DNA of 64,000 nt from Berghia stephanieae (taxonomy: Eukaryota; Mollusca; Gastropoda; Nudibranchia; Aeolidiidae), in assembly GCA_034508935.3 (NCBI GenBank), contig CM067446.1, forward strand, positions 21,027,901 through 21,091,900, written 5' to 3'. Below, piece by piece: positions 35,382 through 48,000 of the stretch (position 1 is its first letter; each line of letters opens with the position of its first letter). The translations under genes were made by a program, and so were the position numbers. The notes beneath the pieces are model-generated. The model did not search any database. It was given only the letters and a program-made list of their open reading frames with translations, and had not been told where the DNA came from.

Positions 35382-35608
35382 TTGTGCCGCGGGGTCTCAA
35401 GCATGCTTATGGACCGCGGTTCTACGGATCTTGGGAAATGAGAACCGCAAGAACCAGTTCCAAGAACCGATTCTTTTTCAACATTTTACATTCTCGAGAA
35501 ATCGGTCGGACCGTCACACCATGGGAATCGTGCCTGCATTAGATGGCAGTAGAACCGCTAAGTAGAAGTGAGAGCGGAGACAGCTTGTTGCCTCAAAACA
35601 TGAACATT

Positions 35609-35647
<39 letters not shown>

Positions 35648-36715
35648 TGTGTGTGTGTGTGTGCCCGCGAAGATTGATGGAACGGGTCTGGTCAATGTTA
35701 GGGAGTTAAGGAAAAGGGATTGTTAATATTTTGTGTCTTTGGCATCCTGGACCAAAAGTAAGGGAAGAGTTTGTTTCTTTTTTCCTCTCCATTCCCTTTT
35801 TTATCTTTTACATTTCTACCTTTGGATAGGACGCCAGTCTATCGCAAAGTACTTTTCGCTAGATCTAACTGACCCAGCTACCCATTCACTGCTGGGTAGG
35901 GAGATCAGAAAAAAATCTCGACTGTACCCGGGATCGATCTCGGTCTCTTTGCGTGTAAAGAGAGTGCTCTATCAACTGAGCTATCGGGGCCCCCAAAATA
36001 TTCTAATGGGGTTTTCAAAAATACAGACGTTATAATTGTTATTTTTGAAGAAAGCTATAGTATGTGAAACTCATATTCTTTGATTAGTTAAAACACCAAA
36101 CGAAATTTAAATATTATTGTATTATTAAATGAAAACAATGCGATAGAAAGGAGTGGTGACAACAAATAGACAAAAGAAATAAAAATTCGGACCTGCTAGG
36201 TTCGAAACACAAACACAGAAACACACACATCTTATAGTAGTCACATTCATTTCAAAGAATAACCCAGTAGAGAAGAGGGGTGATGTCGTCATCATAGATC
36301 ATTGTCATTGCGATAATTAATGTGTAGTAAATTTTGGAATTTACCCCGAATAATGGAATCGTCCAAGGCGTCACGCGACTCCTACTTCCTCCACCCCACA
36401 CACGAGAGGGCAGTTTAACAGCGAGGAGAGAGTTCATCGTATGTGCAAGAGGGAGTTGGTGCATGGCCGACTAGAGTACTATAGTTACGTCATGAGTTTA
36501 ATTTAGTGGGTGATTGGTGGAAGAGAAGCAAACGACCAAGGCAAAGAACCGAGAAAAGGTAGTAAAGAAAACGAGAATCGCTGGGACCGTAAACATAGAA
36601 AGGTTTAAAAAGTGAGAACCGCCAACGGTTCTCCACTTTGGAACCGGTCCTCGGTTCTCAGCTAAGGAACCATGGGACCGGTTCTTGGGACCGGTCCTCA
36701 GCGCGGCACTGACTA
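35382..36715. mobile_element. hAT-like nonautonomous element, copy 3
   Basis: Flanked by gtgcatat (35374-35381 and 36716-36723). The left tip ttgtgccgcggggtc and right tip gcgcggcact are of the same type as copy 2, with a few extra bases at the right edge. It keeps the (GT)n run, the embedded SINE and the final ccaacggttctccactttg block. It lacks the extra SINE present in copy 1 and so supplies the empty site. Confidence 0.85.
35817..35993 (-). mobile_element. tRNA-derived SINE forming part of hAT-like copy 3
   Basis: Same segment as in copies 1 and 2, from the tRNA-like head near 35993 to ctacctttggatagg at 35817. Confidence 0.75.
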
Positions 36716-36723
36716 GTGCATAT

Positions 36724-37200
36724 CAAAACTCTGAAGTCCCGACTTTCACTATCGGTGGTTCAAAACTCTGAAGCCAACATACTAACTCGCGCACCATGTT
36801 TTATTTAATTTTGGGCGGATAAGACCTCTGATGTCATCAGTTTTATCCGCTGACCATTGACATTTATCTTTCAAATTCTGTTCCTCGAGTTTTTCGTTGC
36901 TAACAGCATATAATTACGTGCACAACCGTATGCAATCGATGAAAAAAACAACAATTGTTTAATGATATTTGATGAATATATTCATCAGTTTTAATATGCT
37001 TTGTATAAAAGGAAAAATAAAGTTCGGCGACTGCTTCTAAAAAAAAGCCAGCAAATAATACATGCCGAGAATAAATCAAACAGTAGAATATGACACCCAA
37101 GTGGAAGAAAATTCTGGCTTATACGGAATTGATAAAATTAGATAATAACAAATAATGAATTTATATAGCGCCTATTACCCACATCTATTTTGCTACACTG
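36724..37200. other. No gene recognised
   Basis: AT-rich. A gaatttatatagcgcctatt motif near 37155 is of the type found at SINE 3' ends, but no body is attached. Confidence 0.4.
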
Positions 37201-37214
37201 CTCTTTACTTAATA

Positions 37215-37725
37215 AGAGACCCTGGTTCAATCCCCGCTGGTGCCACATCCCATCCATAACTTTGGAAGGTTTTGGTATGTTTCGAAAAAAATAAATCTTT
37301 ACTGGTTTCACACCCCTCTAGTGTCCATCTCCCATATTCCCGGTTTCACTCTCCACTGGTATCATCCTCTCTTAGTCCCAGGTTCATTCCCCATTGGTGC
37401 CCACCTCCTTTTGTCTCAGGTTCATCATCCTCTGGTGCCCACCTCCCAGAGTCCGGCCCCAATTCCCACTGGTATCCATCTCCCATGGTCCCAGGTTTAT
37501 TTCCCTCTGATATCCTCTTCAAATAGTCCCAGGTTCACTCCCCACTGGTGTACACTTCCCCGAGTCCCTGGTTCACTCTCCACTGCTGCCCACTTCCCAT
37601 AACTTTGGTCGGTTTTGGCTGGTTTCGTATAAAAGAAACACCCTCCTCCTCCTATAGTCCCAGGTTCAGTCCCCACTGGTGTGCACTTTCCTGAGACCCT
37701 GGTTCACTCCTCACTACTGCCCATA
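37215..37725 (+). repeat. Tandem array of about 11 units, about 37 bp, derived from a tRNA-like B box
   Basis: Units read roughly gtcccaggttcactccccac followed by tggtgtccatctcccata. The first unit has the best B box match (ggttcaatccccgctgg, about 37223). A longer unit with cataactttggtcggttttgg recurs at about 37255, 37598 and 37725. Divergence between units is 10-30% by eye, so the array is old. Confidence 0.8.
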
Positions 37726-38148
37726 ACTTTGTCGGGTTTCGGCGTATTTCGTAAAAAAGAAACACTGTATTATCGTAATATTGCTCCCATTTCTTGGGCT
37801 CCCGATTCGATTCAAAACTCTTTGTGTCCAGTTGGCATCTTGGGGTTGGTAGTTGATTTGGCTTCTTAACTTTTTCTGACAATCCTGCCATTGCACCTAT
37901 AAACTGCCAAACTGCCATTGAGAGATAGAATCATGTTCAGATTCAGCTGTGTCAAAACTGTTCATACGTTGATGTCGTTTAGATTTGTTCTTGCTCGACT
38001 TTGAACTTATTTTTTAAAATAAGTGCAAGTAAGTCTTACTGATTTACCACCGGGAAAAAAAAAAAGCTTTGGCTTGCAGGGTCGATTCACTGAAGAACAA
38101 TTTTTTTTTTAAAAGATGAAAGCTAAAAACAAAAACAAATAAAAATAA

Positions 38149-38157
38149 CCCCTCTCT

Positions 38158-38215
<58 letters not shown>

Positions 38216-38267
38216 TCTCCCCTCTCTCTCTCTCCCTCTGTCGCTCTCTCTCTCCCTCTCTCTCTTC

Positions 38268-38322
<55 letters not shown>
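38149..38322. repeat. (CT)n microsatellite
   Basis: About 170 bp of CT repeats with a few interruptions. Confidence 0.95.
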
Positions 38323-38324
<2 letters not shown>

Positions 38325-38548
38325 GGTTTGGGGTGGGGAGGTTGGTATTCTAATATAAAACGGCCTAAATAAATAACAAAATCAAAACAATACAGACAGA
38401 AAAAAACAAAACTAAACAACTCCATCCCCCCCCCCCCCCCAAAAAAAAAAAAAGAAACAGTTCTATGAGGGAGTTTAAGTTTAACAAAAATTCTAAATTT
38501 AACTCACGCACTTGAAACCAACTTCATATGAAAGAACTGGCAACACTG

Positions 38549-39411
38549 TAGTAGTAGCGTATGGCTACACCTCTAAATTTATTTTGTCAACCCGGCTTCT
38601 AAAGTCTTCCTCCGCCCTAAGGACGGTTTCGTAGCCACCTTCAAGTTTAGTGACTGGGCAGTGGAGAACGATGTGATCGCTGGTCTCGGGGGCTGCCTGA
38701 CATTTCTAGCAGGTATCACTGTTTCGAAGTTTCCATCGCACATATTTGATGCAGTTCTGCCATGTCCAGTTAAGAGGCGATTTGGGGAAGTCCAGTATTT
38801 CCTGGCATTATTGAATACAGGCACTCTTTTGGTTGGATCTTTTATGATGTTTCTTCCTCTTGGTGTTTCCCTGTTCCACATTTCTCTCCAGTTTTCCTCC
38901 ACAATGAAGTTTGCCATTTTTGATAGGTGGAAAGGTCTTCTCGATTTGAGTCTTGTTGAAGGTGCCTGCTTTATTATTGATTTTATGGGAATGTTGTCTG
39001 TGGCTTCGTCAATCCTTGCATGCATCCTTTGGTTAGCTTCGTTTCATCTAAGACTTGGTGGTGCCACTGAGTTGGAGTTGACTTGAGACATCCTGTTATA
39101 ATTCTCATTGATTCTGTTAGTCGGATAACAGTGCGGTTTACATGTGGGCTTCTCATCCAAACAGGGGCACAGTATTCTCTGACACTATAGCACAGTGCCA
39201 AAGCAGACGTTCTCAGTACCTGTGGTGAGGCTCCCCAGGTTGTACTTGCGAGTTTTGTCACCAGGCTGTTTCTTTTTGCGATTTTATTTGCGGTTCCCTC
39301 AATGTGTTTGCGATAATTTAGTTGTCTGTCCAATGTAATGCCGAGGTATTTAGGGTTGGGGTCTGGGGGTAGTATTGAGTTATCGGCTGTGATCTTCAGT
39401 TCATTTGTACC
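38549..39411 (-). mobile_element. 5'-truncated LINE with 10 bp target duplication
   Basis: ggcaacactg flanks it (38539-38548 and 39412-39421). On the - strand: the RT end block (LDRQLNYRKHIEGTANKIAK), the SLVTKLASTTWGASPQVLRT post-RT block, a C-terminal region to about 38580, and a short TAC-type tail at 38549. Related to the LINE at 18171 but a distinct subfamily. At least one frame change separates 39333-38983 from 39025-38579. Confidence 0.85.
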
Positions 39412-39429
39412 GGCAACACTGATTAAATT

Positions 39430-39944
39430 TTTTTTAAAAAGCTCCTACAAAGGGAAACGACTCAAATAATATTCCCTCAACTAACCCCAAGAAAAATAAA
39501 ATCTAGATAGTACCTTTAACTAACCCTAATAGGAAAAACAAACATTCTGGTACCTTTGCTAAGACTTATGACTAACCCTAATAGAAAAAAAATCCTCCGA
39601 TCTCGAGCTAACCCTAATAAAAAAAAAAAAAAACCCTCGGACTGCTTTGCACTACCTTTCAATACTTCACAAATCAAAATGGCGGTCGAGAATCAAAGCA
39701 ATGGTTAAATTAGGAAATTTTAAACTTTCACAAATCTATCAAGGTTTGTTCTAGAGTTTTTAAAATGCTTCTATATGATGACAAATTGAATAAATAAATG
39801 CCTGACAAAAGATCAACGGTGAAAATACAAATTGAAAGAATACTAAGTTGTAGGAGCTTTCTGCATGTCTCCCAAAAAAAGTAACTTGTAAATTCTGGGG
39901 GCCTTATACTATACTTATTTATCACATCTTTATTTCATGGATGT
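39430..39944. other. AT-rich stretch with four ctaacccyaa-type motifs
   Basis: ctaaccc(t/c)aa occurs near 39480, 39519, 39554 and 39609 with A-rich spacers. No gene. Confidence 0.5.
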
Positions 39945-40202
39945 AGTTGAGCTCATTAGACCATGACAACACACAAATCTTGGTGAATGCTTCTCCTCCA
40001 AGTCAGTTTTTGGACGACCCCCGTCTCCTCTTGCCCTACGGGTTCCATTTGATAACCTGCTTGGTTATATTACAGGGCTCCTTCCGCAGGGTATGGCCAA
40101 CCCGTCGCCACTTTCTATGCCTGACCTGGCCATCTGTTTGTTCTTTGTTTGTTCTTGTCTAAAGGTCAGCATTGGGCACTTTGTCAGACCAATTGAACTT
40201 GA

Positions 40203-40438
40203 GGATTTAAAATTTAAAAATTCCCTCTATTCATCCCATAGGGGAAATTATTCTCTAGGGTCTATTCCAAGGGAAGACTGGAATAACCCAGACGTCAGCT
40301 GCAGTGCAGTGCTGCAAATTGAGCTAGGGCGAGGTGATTTGCTCAAGGCCACACAGCGCAGCGGCGGGCGATCGAACTTGGTACCTTTTGGGTACGAAGC
40401 AAAGACCGTACCGCTGAGCCATGCTGCCTCCCTCAAAG
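40203..40438 (-). mobile_element. tRNA-derived SINE, second family, copy 2
   Basis: Matches 26380-26592: ttccctctattcatcccata, gactggaataacccagacgt, cttgctcaaggccacacagc and the tRNA-like head ending gagccatgctgcctccc. It lies inside a LINE. Confidence 0.8.
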
Positions 40439-40869
40439 ACAGCGAATGACAAAAGTTTGTATCTTGGCTGATGGGGTCAAGGTTGTTCGCCAAGTCGCTG
40501 ACCCATAGAGCAGAACTGCTTTAACTTTAACATTGGTTTTAAATATTTTAAGCTTGGTGTTTGTGGATATGCTGGAAGCTTTCCATATTTTGCTGCCAAG
40601 GTATGTAAATTCTTCATCATCTTCTATTGCTGTGCCAGAGATGGTGGTTTGGGATTCTTATTTGGCAGTTATGCACAGTAGTTTTGTCTTCTCTTCACTA
40701 ATCTTGAGACCAACTCGCTGAGCTATTTCTTCTATAGCCATGACTTCGACCATTATGGATGATTTGGCAGGAGAACCATCATTAAGTCGTTTGATTATGT
40801 TTACAAACTTATCCAGCACCCCGTAGTGGAGAAGGATGCTCCAGATGCTTTTTCTATTACATATAGTAG

Positions 40870-41670
40870 CAAGGACTATCCCGCACAAATCTTTGGGCCT
40901 CTTTTTCGCTCACGAAGTTCCCAAATTCGCGACAAAATATGGGACGAAGCCATTCCGTACATGCTATTTTAAAAAATTATTTACGACGCTGTTTATCGAT
41001 GAATTTGACTGAAAGTTGGCACACAGTTAGAAAAGAGGTCATTTTAGATTATGTCAAGCGACAAAACTCGTACGATTACCAGAAGACCGTTAAGAATAGA
41101 TTACTACTCTTTGGAGTACAATATTTCTAAAACTACAAAGAGGAGAGATTTTGTCGCTCACAAGGTTATATGTGCACATTTCTTCTTTTATATTTCAAAT
41201 TTCATTGGATTATGATAAGTACTTTTCCCGTATTCTCACAAAACATCAACCCAATTTGCATTTCAATGAGTGAAAATATGGAGACGGCCATTTTGTTCCC
41301 TCATCGCACGACACGAAAATGACGTGAGCGAGGCAATGCTGCCAGATGGCTAGACTATAACCTGACCAAATTCGACTTCAAAAGTGGCTAAATAGAAAAT
41401 CATATGGCTTTCACTATTAAGACTGGCCCACTTAATATGAACTAAATTTTAACAAACAGAAAATTGAATAGACTAGGATAAATGTCACTGAGACAAAAAT
41501 AGATGAATAAAATTTAATAAAAGAAACAAAATTATATATTTGGCCACACACGTGGCCATCTGGCAACTTGTTCGCGGTGACTGACGACACAAATCCTCGC
41601 GCGCTTTTTTAAAATTAAGGCATTGTTTCATTGTTATGTCATAGGGATAGTAGATTAACACACACACACA

Positions 41671-41731
<61 letters not shown>

Positions 41732-42240
41732 AAATACTAGAAATAACATAAGCCATGGTCTCACTGGACTGGTTGATAATAATTTAGCAGGCATTTTTCG
41801 TGTCATTTGTATGGGTTGTAGACACAAAATTACACTTCGGAAAAGTTCCAAATGATCAATATTATGTATATTTTAAAACAAAATTATAGTTAACCCTAGC
41901 CATACAGCTCCAAAACTATACAAGTTAGAACTCTTCTGATGTATTCATCATATTTTCTGATAATTTTGCCATAAAATTGCCAAGTTTTAACATCTAATTC
42001 CACGTATTAAGCGAGATACAGCCACAAACCAGAATAAAACGCAGAAAAAGCGTCCCATATTTTCGGTATTTTTTTCTCTTTGTGAGTCATCCAAATAAAT
42101 GACACCTTTGAAACTGCATAACTTTTTTATTTATGAATGGATTTTCAAAATTCAAAAACATTTTTACTCAGTGGAGATAGGGCTTTGATTTCAGACAAAA
42201 ATTTTCCTCAAAAAGAGAAAAAAACATTTTTCATAGTCTT
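40870..42240. mobile_element. Unclassified 1.3 kb insertion in the LINE
   Basis: LINE coding similarity stops at both edges. Inside, 40909-40946 and 42051-42086 form an imperfect inverted pair (left ctcacgaag and aaaatatgggacg; right cgtcccatatttt and cttgtgag-like). A further inverted similarity, tagcaaggactat against its reverse, sits at the outer edges (about 40866-40880 and 42237-42252). No coding content, and I cannot name the family. Confidence 0.5.
41669..41727. repeat. (CA)n/(CT)n microsatellite
   Basis: Short CA run followed by about 55 bp of CT repeats. Confidence 0.95.
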
Positions 42241-43403
42241 TGCTACATATAGGGACGATTGCCACTCAATTGACTGCTCAACAATGATTCTTAAAGTTGC
42301 AATGTGGTCTGTGCATGACCATTCTTTTCTGAAGCCTGCCTGCTCTTCTCATAGTGCTTTGTCCAGTGTAACTTTCATCCTGTCAAGCATGATTCTTGTG
42401 AGCACTTAGCTTGGTATGGACAACAAGGTGATTCCTCGGGACAGATCGCCATGTTTGGGTAACTTTACTAGCAGGCCTTTCTTCCAATCAGATGTTATTT
42501 CCTCATTTGTCCAGATCAAGTTGAATAGGTGATGGAGTTGATCGGCAATTAGGCTTCCTCCCTCTTTCAAGGCTTCAGCAGGGATGATTCTGTGCCAGCA
42601 GCTTTCCCGTTTTTCAGACTGCCAAGTGCCCTTCAGATCTCTGTCTTTGTGATTTCACCTGTATTGATATTGAGGGGTTCTCCAGGGTTCAGGTGTGGTC
42701 TTAGTACTGAGGGTAGTCTGTTAAGCACTTCATGGAAGTGTTCTTTCCATCTTTTGAGTTGTTCTTCTATTGATGTGATTAGCTTCCCTGTCTCTGACAG
42801 GTCTATTTGGGTTGTTTTTTACTGCTCAACAATCTGGGGGTGGTGAGAGGGCTTAAGATCTCTCCTTTCCCTGCAGCTTCCTCCGCTTTATCAGCAATTT
42901 AATTTATGTAGGACTGTTTGTCTGCTCGCAGTTGTTTCTTCAATGTATTAGCCACTGTAGTTTATCTGGTCGCTGTCATTTGCTTTTGGAATCTAGTTTT
43001 GGCATTGTTCATTGTATGTTTCGCCCTTCTCCTTTCTTCTAATTTCCTGCTATGTCTTCTCTCTGATCCATGGTTTCTTTTTGGGTTGTGGTCTTCCAAG
43101 CACTTCTTCACATGTCCCTAGTATGGCCTCTTTCAGAATAGTTCATGCTGTATCTGTTTCCTCGGGCTCAAGTGTTTGAAGCACTTCAAAGCAGATTTGG
43201 AGTGAAATCCAAAATGTTACTTTAGTGTTTTGTTGTTTCAGCTTGTTGGTATCATATTTTACTCTAGGGTTTGAAATTTTTTTTTGTCGACAGTCGCATC
43301 ATGATCTTTGCAGCAAGGTGATGGTCTGAACTGATGTCTACGCCTCGCCTAGTTTGTACATCTAGTAATGAGCTTCTGTACCGTTGTCTCACCATGACAT
43401 GGT

Positions 43404-43697
43404 CTATTTGGTTTTCTGTCTGATGATCTGGAGACACCCATGTAACTTTATGGCAACGCTTGTGTGGGAAAAGTGTGCTGCCAATCCTGAGTTTGTAGTA
43501 CAGAAGTCAGCCAAAAGTTCTCCATTCTCATTCATCTGGCTGATAACATGCTTTCTCATTTCATACTCTCTATCTACCTTTGCATTCATATTCCCCATGA
43601 AATTTCGCATATCTCTGTTTGGGATCTTATCTACAACTGCCTGTAGTTGGGCATAAAATGTGGTCTGCTGTGTTTGTGGGGGCATAGCACATGACAA
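43404..43697 (-). pseudogene. LINE endonuclease fragment
   Basis: A 97-residue frame with FYAQLQAVVDKIPNRDMRNF, the GNMNAKV block (Gly-Asp-Met-Asn in active relatives, so the Asp is lost), and NSGLAAHFSH. The C-terminal part continues out of frame toward 43300 (SSDHHLA). Confidence 0.75.
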
Positions 43698-43765
43698 GGG
43701 ACACTTTCTGGAAATGAGAAAAGAATCGTGCAGTAATGATACGATCAGACACAGGTTCCCATTCC

Positions 43766-44826
43766 AAGAGGCTGTTTTCCTTCGTGTGTGAACACATCAC
43801 ATTGTATGTGATTTTGGAAGTTATTAATTTACTTTTCTGAATATTTTAACATAGTTTGGTAAGATCCATTTGAATTTTAACAAAAAATCCAGAAAAACTA
43901 AACTGCTGTTTCCAAGTGACACAATGAACGGCATTACACCTTAACGTCATTTAATGAAATAAAAAGATCTTGTTTGTTTTCTCTTCATCTCCCTCGTTAT
44001 GACAGGGATCTGATATAATCTTGCAATAATAAACAAATTCAGCACATAGTAACCCATTTAATGCATGAGACTTTGACAAATATATTTCGTTCTATAACAC
44101 AATTGGTTATTTGTATATAATTATTATTTACTGTGCAGGGATGGTAGTGCTAGTTAGTGAGTGTAATAAAGAAGGGGGAAAATAGAATAAAGAGAAGGAA
44201 TCGTAAAATGAGAGTTTCCTTTATATAGACTGGAATGGGGAATTTAAAAAAAAAGGTAAAGTGACACTTTGTACGTTTGATTCAAATCACAGGATTACAA
44301 ATGCCCTTTGGTTAGCTGCTGAGTTTTCAAACATAATTTATATAATGGTAGTATCATGAATTAAATCGGTAGGCCACACTCCAACTCGTATCTATGTAAC
44401 AAACTTGCATTTTACAAACCCTCAGCTTTAAGATATGATTTTTGAAGATCCTGTTTTTAGTTGTTGTTTTTTTTTCGATATTTTTCTTCGTACACTTATC
44501 TGTTTCATCCATTAATCACATCAAACTAATTTTCACAGTCCTGAGGATTTCATTATACAAGTTTTGTGTATATAATTCAAATAAAACAAAGAGAAATTTA
44601 CACTCTCATTCTTGTGAAAACGAGTATTTAAAGGATTTTATGGAAAAAGATATTTACGATTTGACCCAAAAAGCGTCAAACTGTGACCTTTATTCTTGAA
44701 ATCAAAGGGGTAACAGGCTGATTGAAGCTGTGAGTTTGAAAATTGCAACTAAGCTTCTTGTTATTTCTAAGATATCATATTGAAACTTTGACCATATAAA
44801 TGTTTTAATGTCAACAGGCAACAATA
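43766..44826. other. Upstream of the first coding exon of the dehydrogenase gene
   Basis: No coding frame of note. A splice-acceptor-like tgtttaatgtcaacag ends at 44817, nine bases before the start codon, which suggests a separate noncoding first exon somewhere upstream. I cannot locate it. Confidence 0.4.
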
Positions 44827-44919
44827 ATGAGTCTGGAGAAGAAGACAGCCTTTATAACTGGAGGTGCTGAGGGTTTAGGGCAAGGATTCGTTCAAAAGTT
44901 TCTTGAGGAAGGGGCAAAT
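44827..44919 (+). CDS. HPGD: Dehydrogenase exon 1
   Basis: Codes residues 1-31, from MSLEKKTAFITGG through EGAN, including the nucleotide-binding glycine loop. The donor gtaagt follows at 44920. Reading on past it runs into GT repeats and is not coding. Confidence 0.88.
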
Positions 44920-44970
44920 GTAAGTAATAGTGAGAGAAATAGCGTAGCAGATTGTGTTTTGTGTGGTGTG

Positions 44971-45001
<31 letters not shown>

Positions 45002-48000
45002 GAAATATTAAGATTATATTGAGACAGTTAACTCTCAAAGTACAAAGCCATATAGAGCATTAATAAGGACTCAATGTCAGCTTACCATATTAATATTTTT
45101 GGTATTTAAAACACAAAATAGACAATTTTTTTTGGACAACTGAAAACAAGTTTTTTAGGCGTTTTTTCTGCCCTTTCCCCTCCAGCCTGACATTATTCAG
45201 CATCGCTCACTCACTCATTCCCTTGACCAGATGGTCACCTTTTTTCGGGTTGCAGCTTTCTTATTCTGGTGCCACTCATTTCAATCATTGGCCTTTTCTA
45301 TCAACTTGTATCACGTCAAACCTGCTGTTACATCATCTCACCATTTATGGTGATTTTAGCTTTGGCTGTTGATTATAGTCCGTTCCATATCCGGTGCGCA
45401 CGCGTTGATGTGTATATCTTTACAACCTTCTGAGGGATTTTATTGAAAATTGGCTCAAACACAAGAATTGTTAGTGACATAAAGCCAATTTTTATTTTCT
45501 TCATCGGTTACAGTAAGGCAAGGTGGGGGAATTCCATACCCAACTTTTCAGTTTATGGTCATAAAGTTTCTATTGATGAGGTGATCACACAACCAGAATA
45601 CAAATATCCTACAGCCACAGTGTGGAATTCTTTTTCATGGCATGGGGCGATTAGCAATATTATTAGATTGCCCACAACCAGGAACTCAGAGTGGAGAGGA
45701 CAAATTGATTAATAATTATGTCATTTTGATATGCTCCTCTAGTATTTGAAAACTACGGTTCCTTTGAAAGGTTATTCTTTACAAACATTACATGGAATCT
45801 GTTGATAAAGAAGTTTAGATTCAGTGACATTTCACATCATCACATTCAAAGCCCCCCCCCCCCTCCCCAGTGAACATAATTCAAGAATGGCAAACATGTG
45901 CCCTGCTCGATGGGTGACCAGTGGGTTTTGTACAACATTTATGAGTTGTCTTGCTAAACAGTCAGTTGGGGATTATGTCTTTGTGAAAGGCATTTTTCCT
46001 TGTCCTATCAAAGATGGGCGTAAAAATTCGGAGGACCCTCTGTTTGTTTAAAAAAAATAATTTTTTTTTACATCAGTGACTTTGTCTAAAAAATGTATAA
46101 GTACCTCACGGGCTGCTTGTGTCATCCAATATATTACATGTCCGTGTCCACCAGGGAAGAGATAAATTATAAAGCTGTTAGCATTTTTTCAACACTGTTA
46201 AGTACTAGTAAATGATATTTATTGTTACACTATTTCAAACACTATTTCATACAACCCAAAATTATTTGCTAAGTTACGCCACTGAATGTAAATTGTTGTA
46301 AATATTTTCCCCATGGGAATGAATCAACAAACCATTACTGTAAACATTGAAATGTTTAAGTCATATTTTATTGCAAACGGTGAAAAGATCAAAGGAATTC
46401 GGCATTGTGAAAAAACTGGTCTATCACTATCAGTATTAAAAATTTGTAATGTCACTTAGAATCTAAGCCCACATGCAAAAAAAATTGGAATTGGAACGGA
46501 TTGAGAATCTGTGATATATCCATGTTGATTTCCATACCAAACATAGATGACACCTACTTGAGAAGGTTTATTAGAGTATGTAATTCTTGTTCACAATGTG
46601 TGATAAGGTCAATGTCATCATCAAAATGTAAGTTACATATTTGCTTGTCTCCAGTAATGGTAGATGATTTATGGTTCTGGAGGGTTTCTTTGTAATATTC
46701 TTTCTTTCCAGATATTCGTTAAATATTTGGAAAGGTATGCATCCCTGTCTAACTCCAACCATTATTTAACATGAAAATAGTTAAATGCATGTATTTGCTT
46801 TATTTATTTTTTTATTCTTTTAAACATTAATATTCTCGATTTACTTGTATACAGGTATTTTTTGGTGATATTAATGAAGAACTTGGAAAAGCTGTTACAC
46901 AAGAACTTCAACAAAAATATGGAAAGGATCGTGTGAGATTTTTTCCTTTTGATGTAACTAATGGAGCAAACTTCCAAGGTTCGTGGCCCAGTATCATGGC
47001 GACAGTTTATGCTTTCATTTGTAATTAGTACAAACCTGATATATAGTTTTGATTGGTAATTCTTTTTTATTGTAAATCTAATTGTTTTCTGACATCGTCA
47101 ATCACATTTTTTTAGTAAAAACTAACATTACCCTTGCATCGACAGAGTGTATAATAATGGAGGTTTTTCATATTTTATGTGCCAAAATCATTTATCCCAA
47201 AACCACTACAGGCTTTTAGTTGTTTTATCAGATTAATACAAAACCTATACTTCTTCCATTAAGGCCAAAGCTTCAGGCTGAAGATTGTATGGTTTTTCAG
47301 TAACAGGGGTTTTAGAGGGAAGCAGGGAGCGCTTTTTTGAAGTCATCAGTCGAAAGGGCTTGTTTACAATTGGTTGGTAGGGAGTTTCAAAGTCGGATGG
47401 TGGAGGGGAAGAAAGAGTAAAGATGATGGTTTGTTCTTGAGTGGGGGATTTCAAAATTAAATGCCAAGTTTCTTGTTTTATTGTTGTTCTGTTTCAAATG
47501 GCTAGTTGGAATTTTGAGTTTTCAGTTTTGTGCTTTGTGGAATATAAGGAGTTTGTTGATGGAATGTCTTTCATGTAGCGTTTTCCATTGGAGATATTTT
47601 ATGATTTGAGTTTTATGCTCATATCCCGCTCATAGTTTCCACTGATCTGGTCGCCCGACGTTGGACTTTTTCTAGCTCATTGATTTCTTGTGATGTGTTT
47701 GGGTCCCACATTGAGCTACTATATTCCAGTATGGGCCTGACATGTGTTTCATAGCATTTCTTTTTCACAGATTGGTGGCAGTGGCGGATATGTCTGTTGA
47801 GGAAGGCCATGGTTCTATTAGCCTTAGTGGCTATGTTGGCAATATGCTTCTTACACTTCATATTACTGTTCAGGGTCACGCTGAGGTATTTTGCATTCTC
47901 TACATATTGTAGGGCTTAGTTATGGATTTCATAGTGGGAGTCGATTTTGTTTTTCTTTTTGTTTGTCACCCTGAGGACATGACACTTTTTGGGGTGAAAT

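Larger units (their letters stand above)
39945..43765 (-). mobile_element. LINE with endonuclease and RT, interrupted twice
   Basis: From 43765 downward on the - strand: an endonuclease piece (GNMNAKVDREYE; 43404-43697), a linker, the RT N-terminus (QAGFRKEWSCTDHIATLR, about 42350-42240), an interruption (about 40870-42240), the RT and its end (NRKSIWSILLHYGVLDKFVN, 40888-40600), a second interruption by a SINE (40203-40438), and the C-terminal basic region (about 40200-39945). Many stops and shifts; no frame is complete. Confidence 0.75.

Noticed and set aside
37215-37725. CRISPR-like array
   Set aside because: Units are contiguous and diverged with no unique spacers, and the genome is animal.
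44920-45063. Read-through extension of dehydrogenase exon 1
   Set aside because: It runs past a consensus gtaagt donor into GT repeats, and the next exon continues the SDR fold exactly at codon 32.
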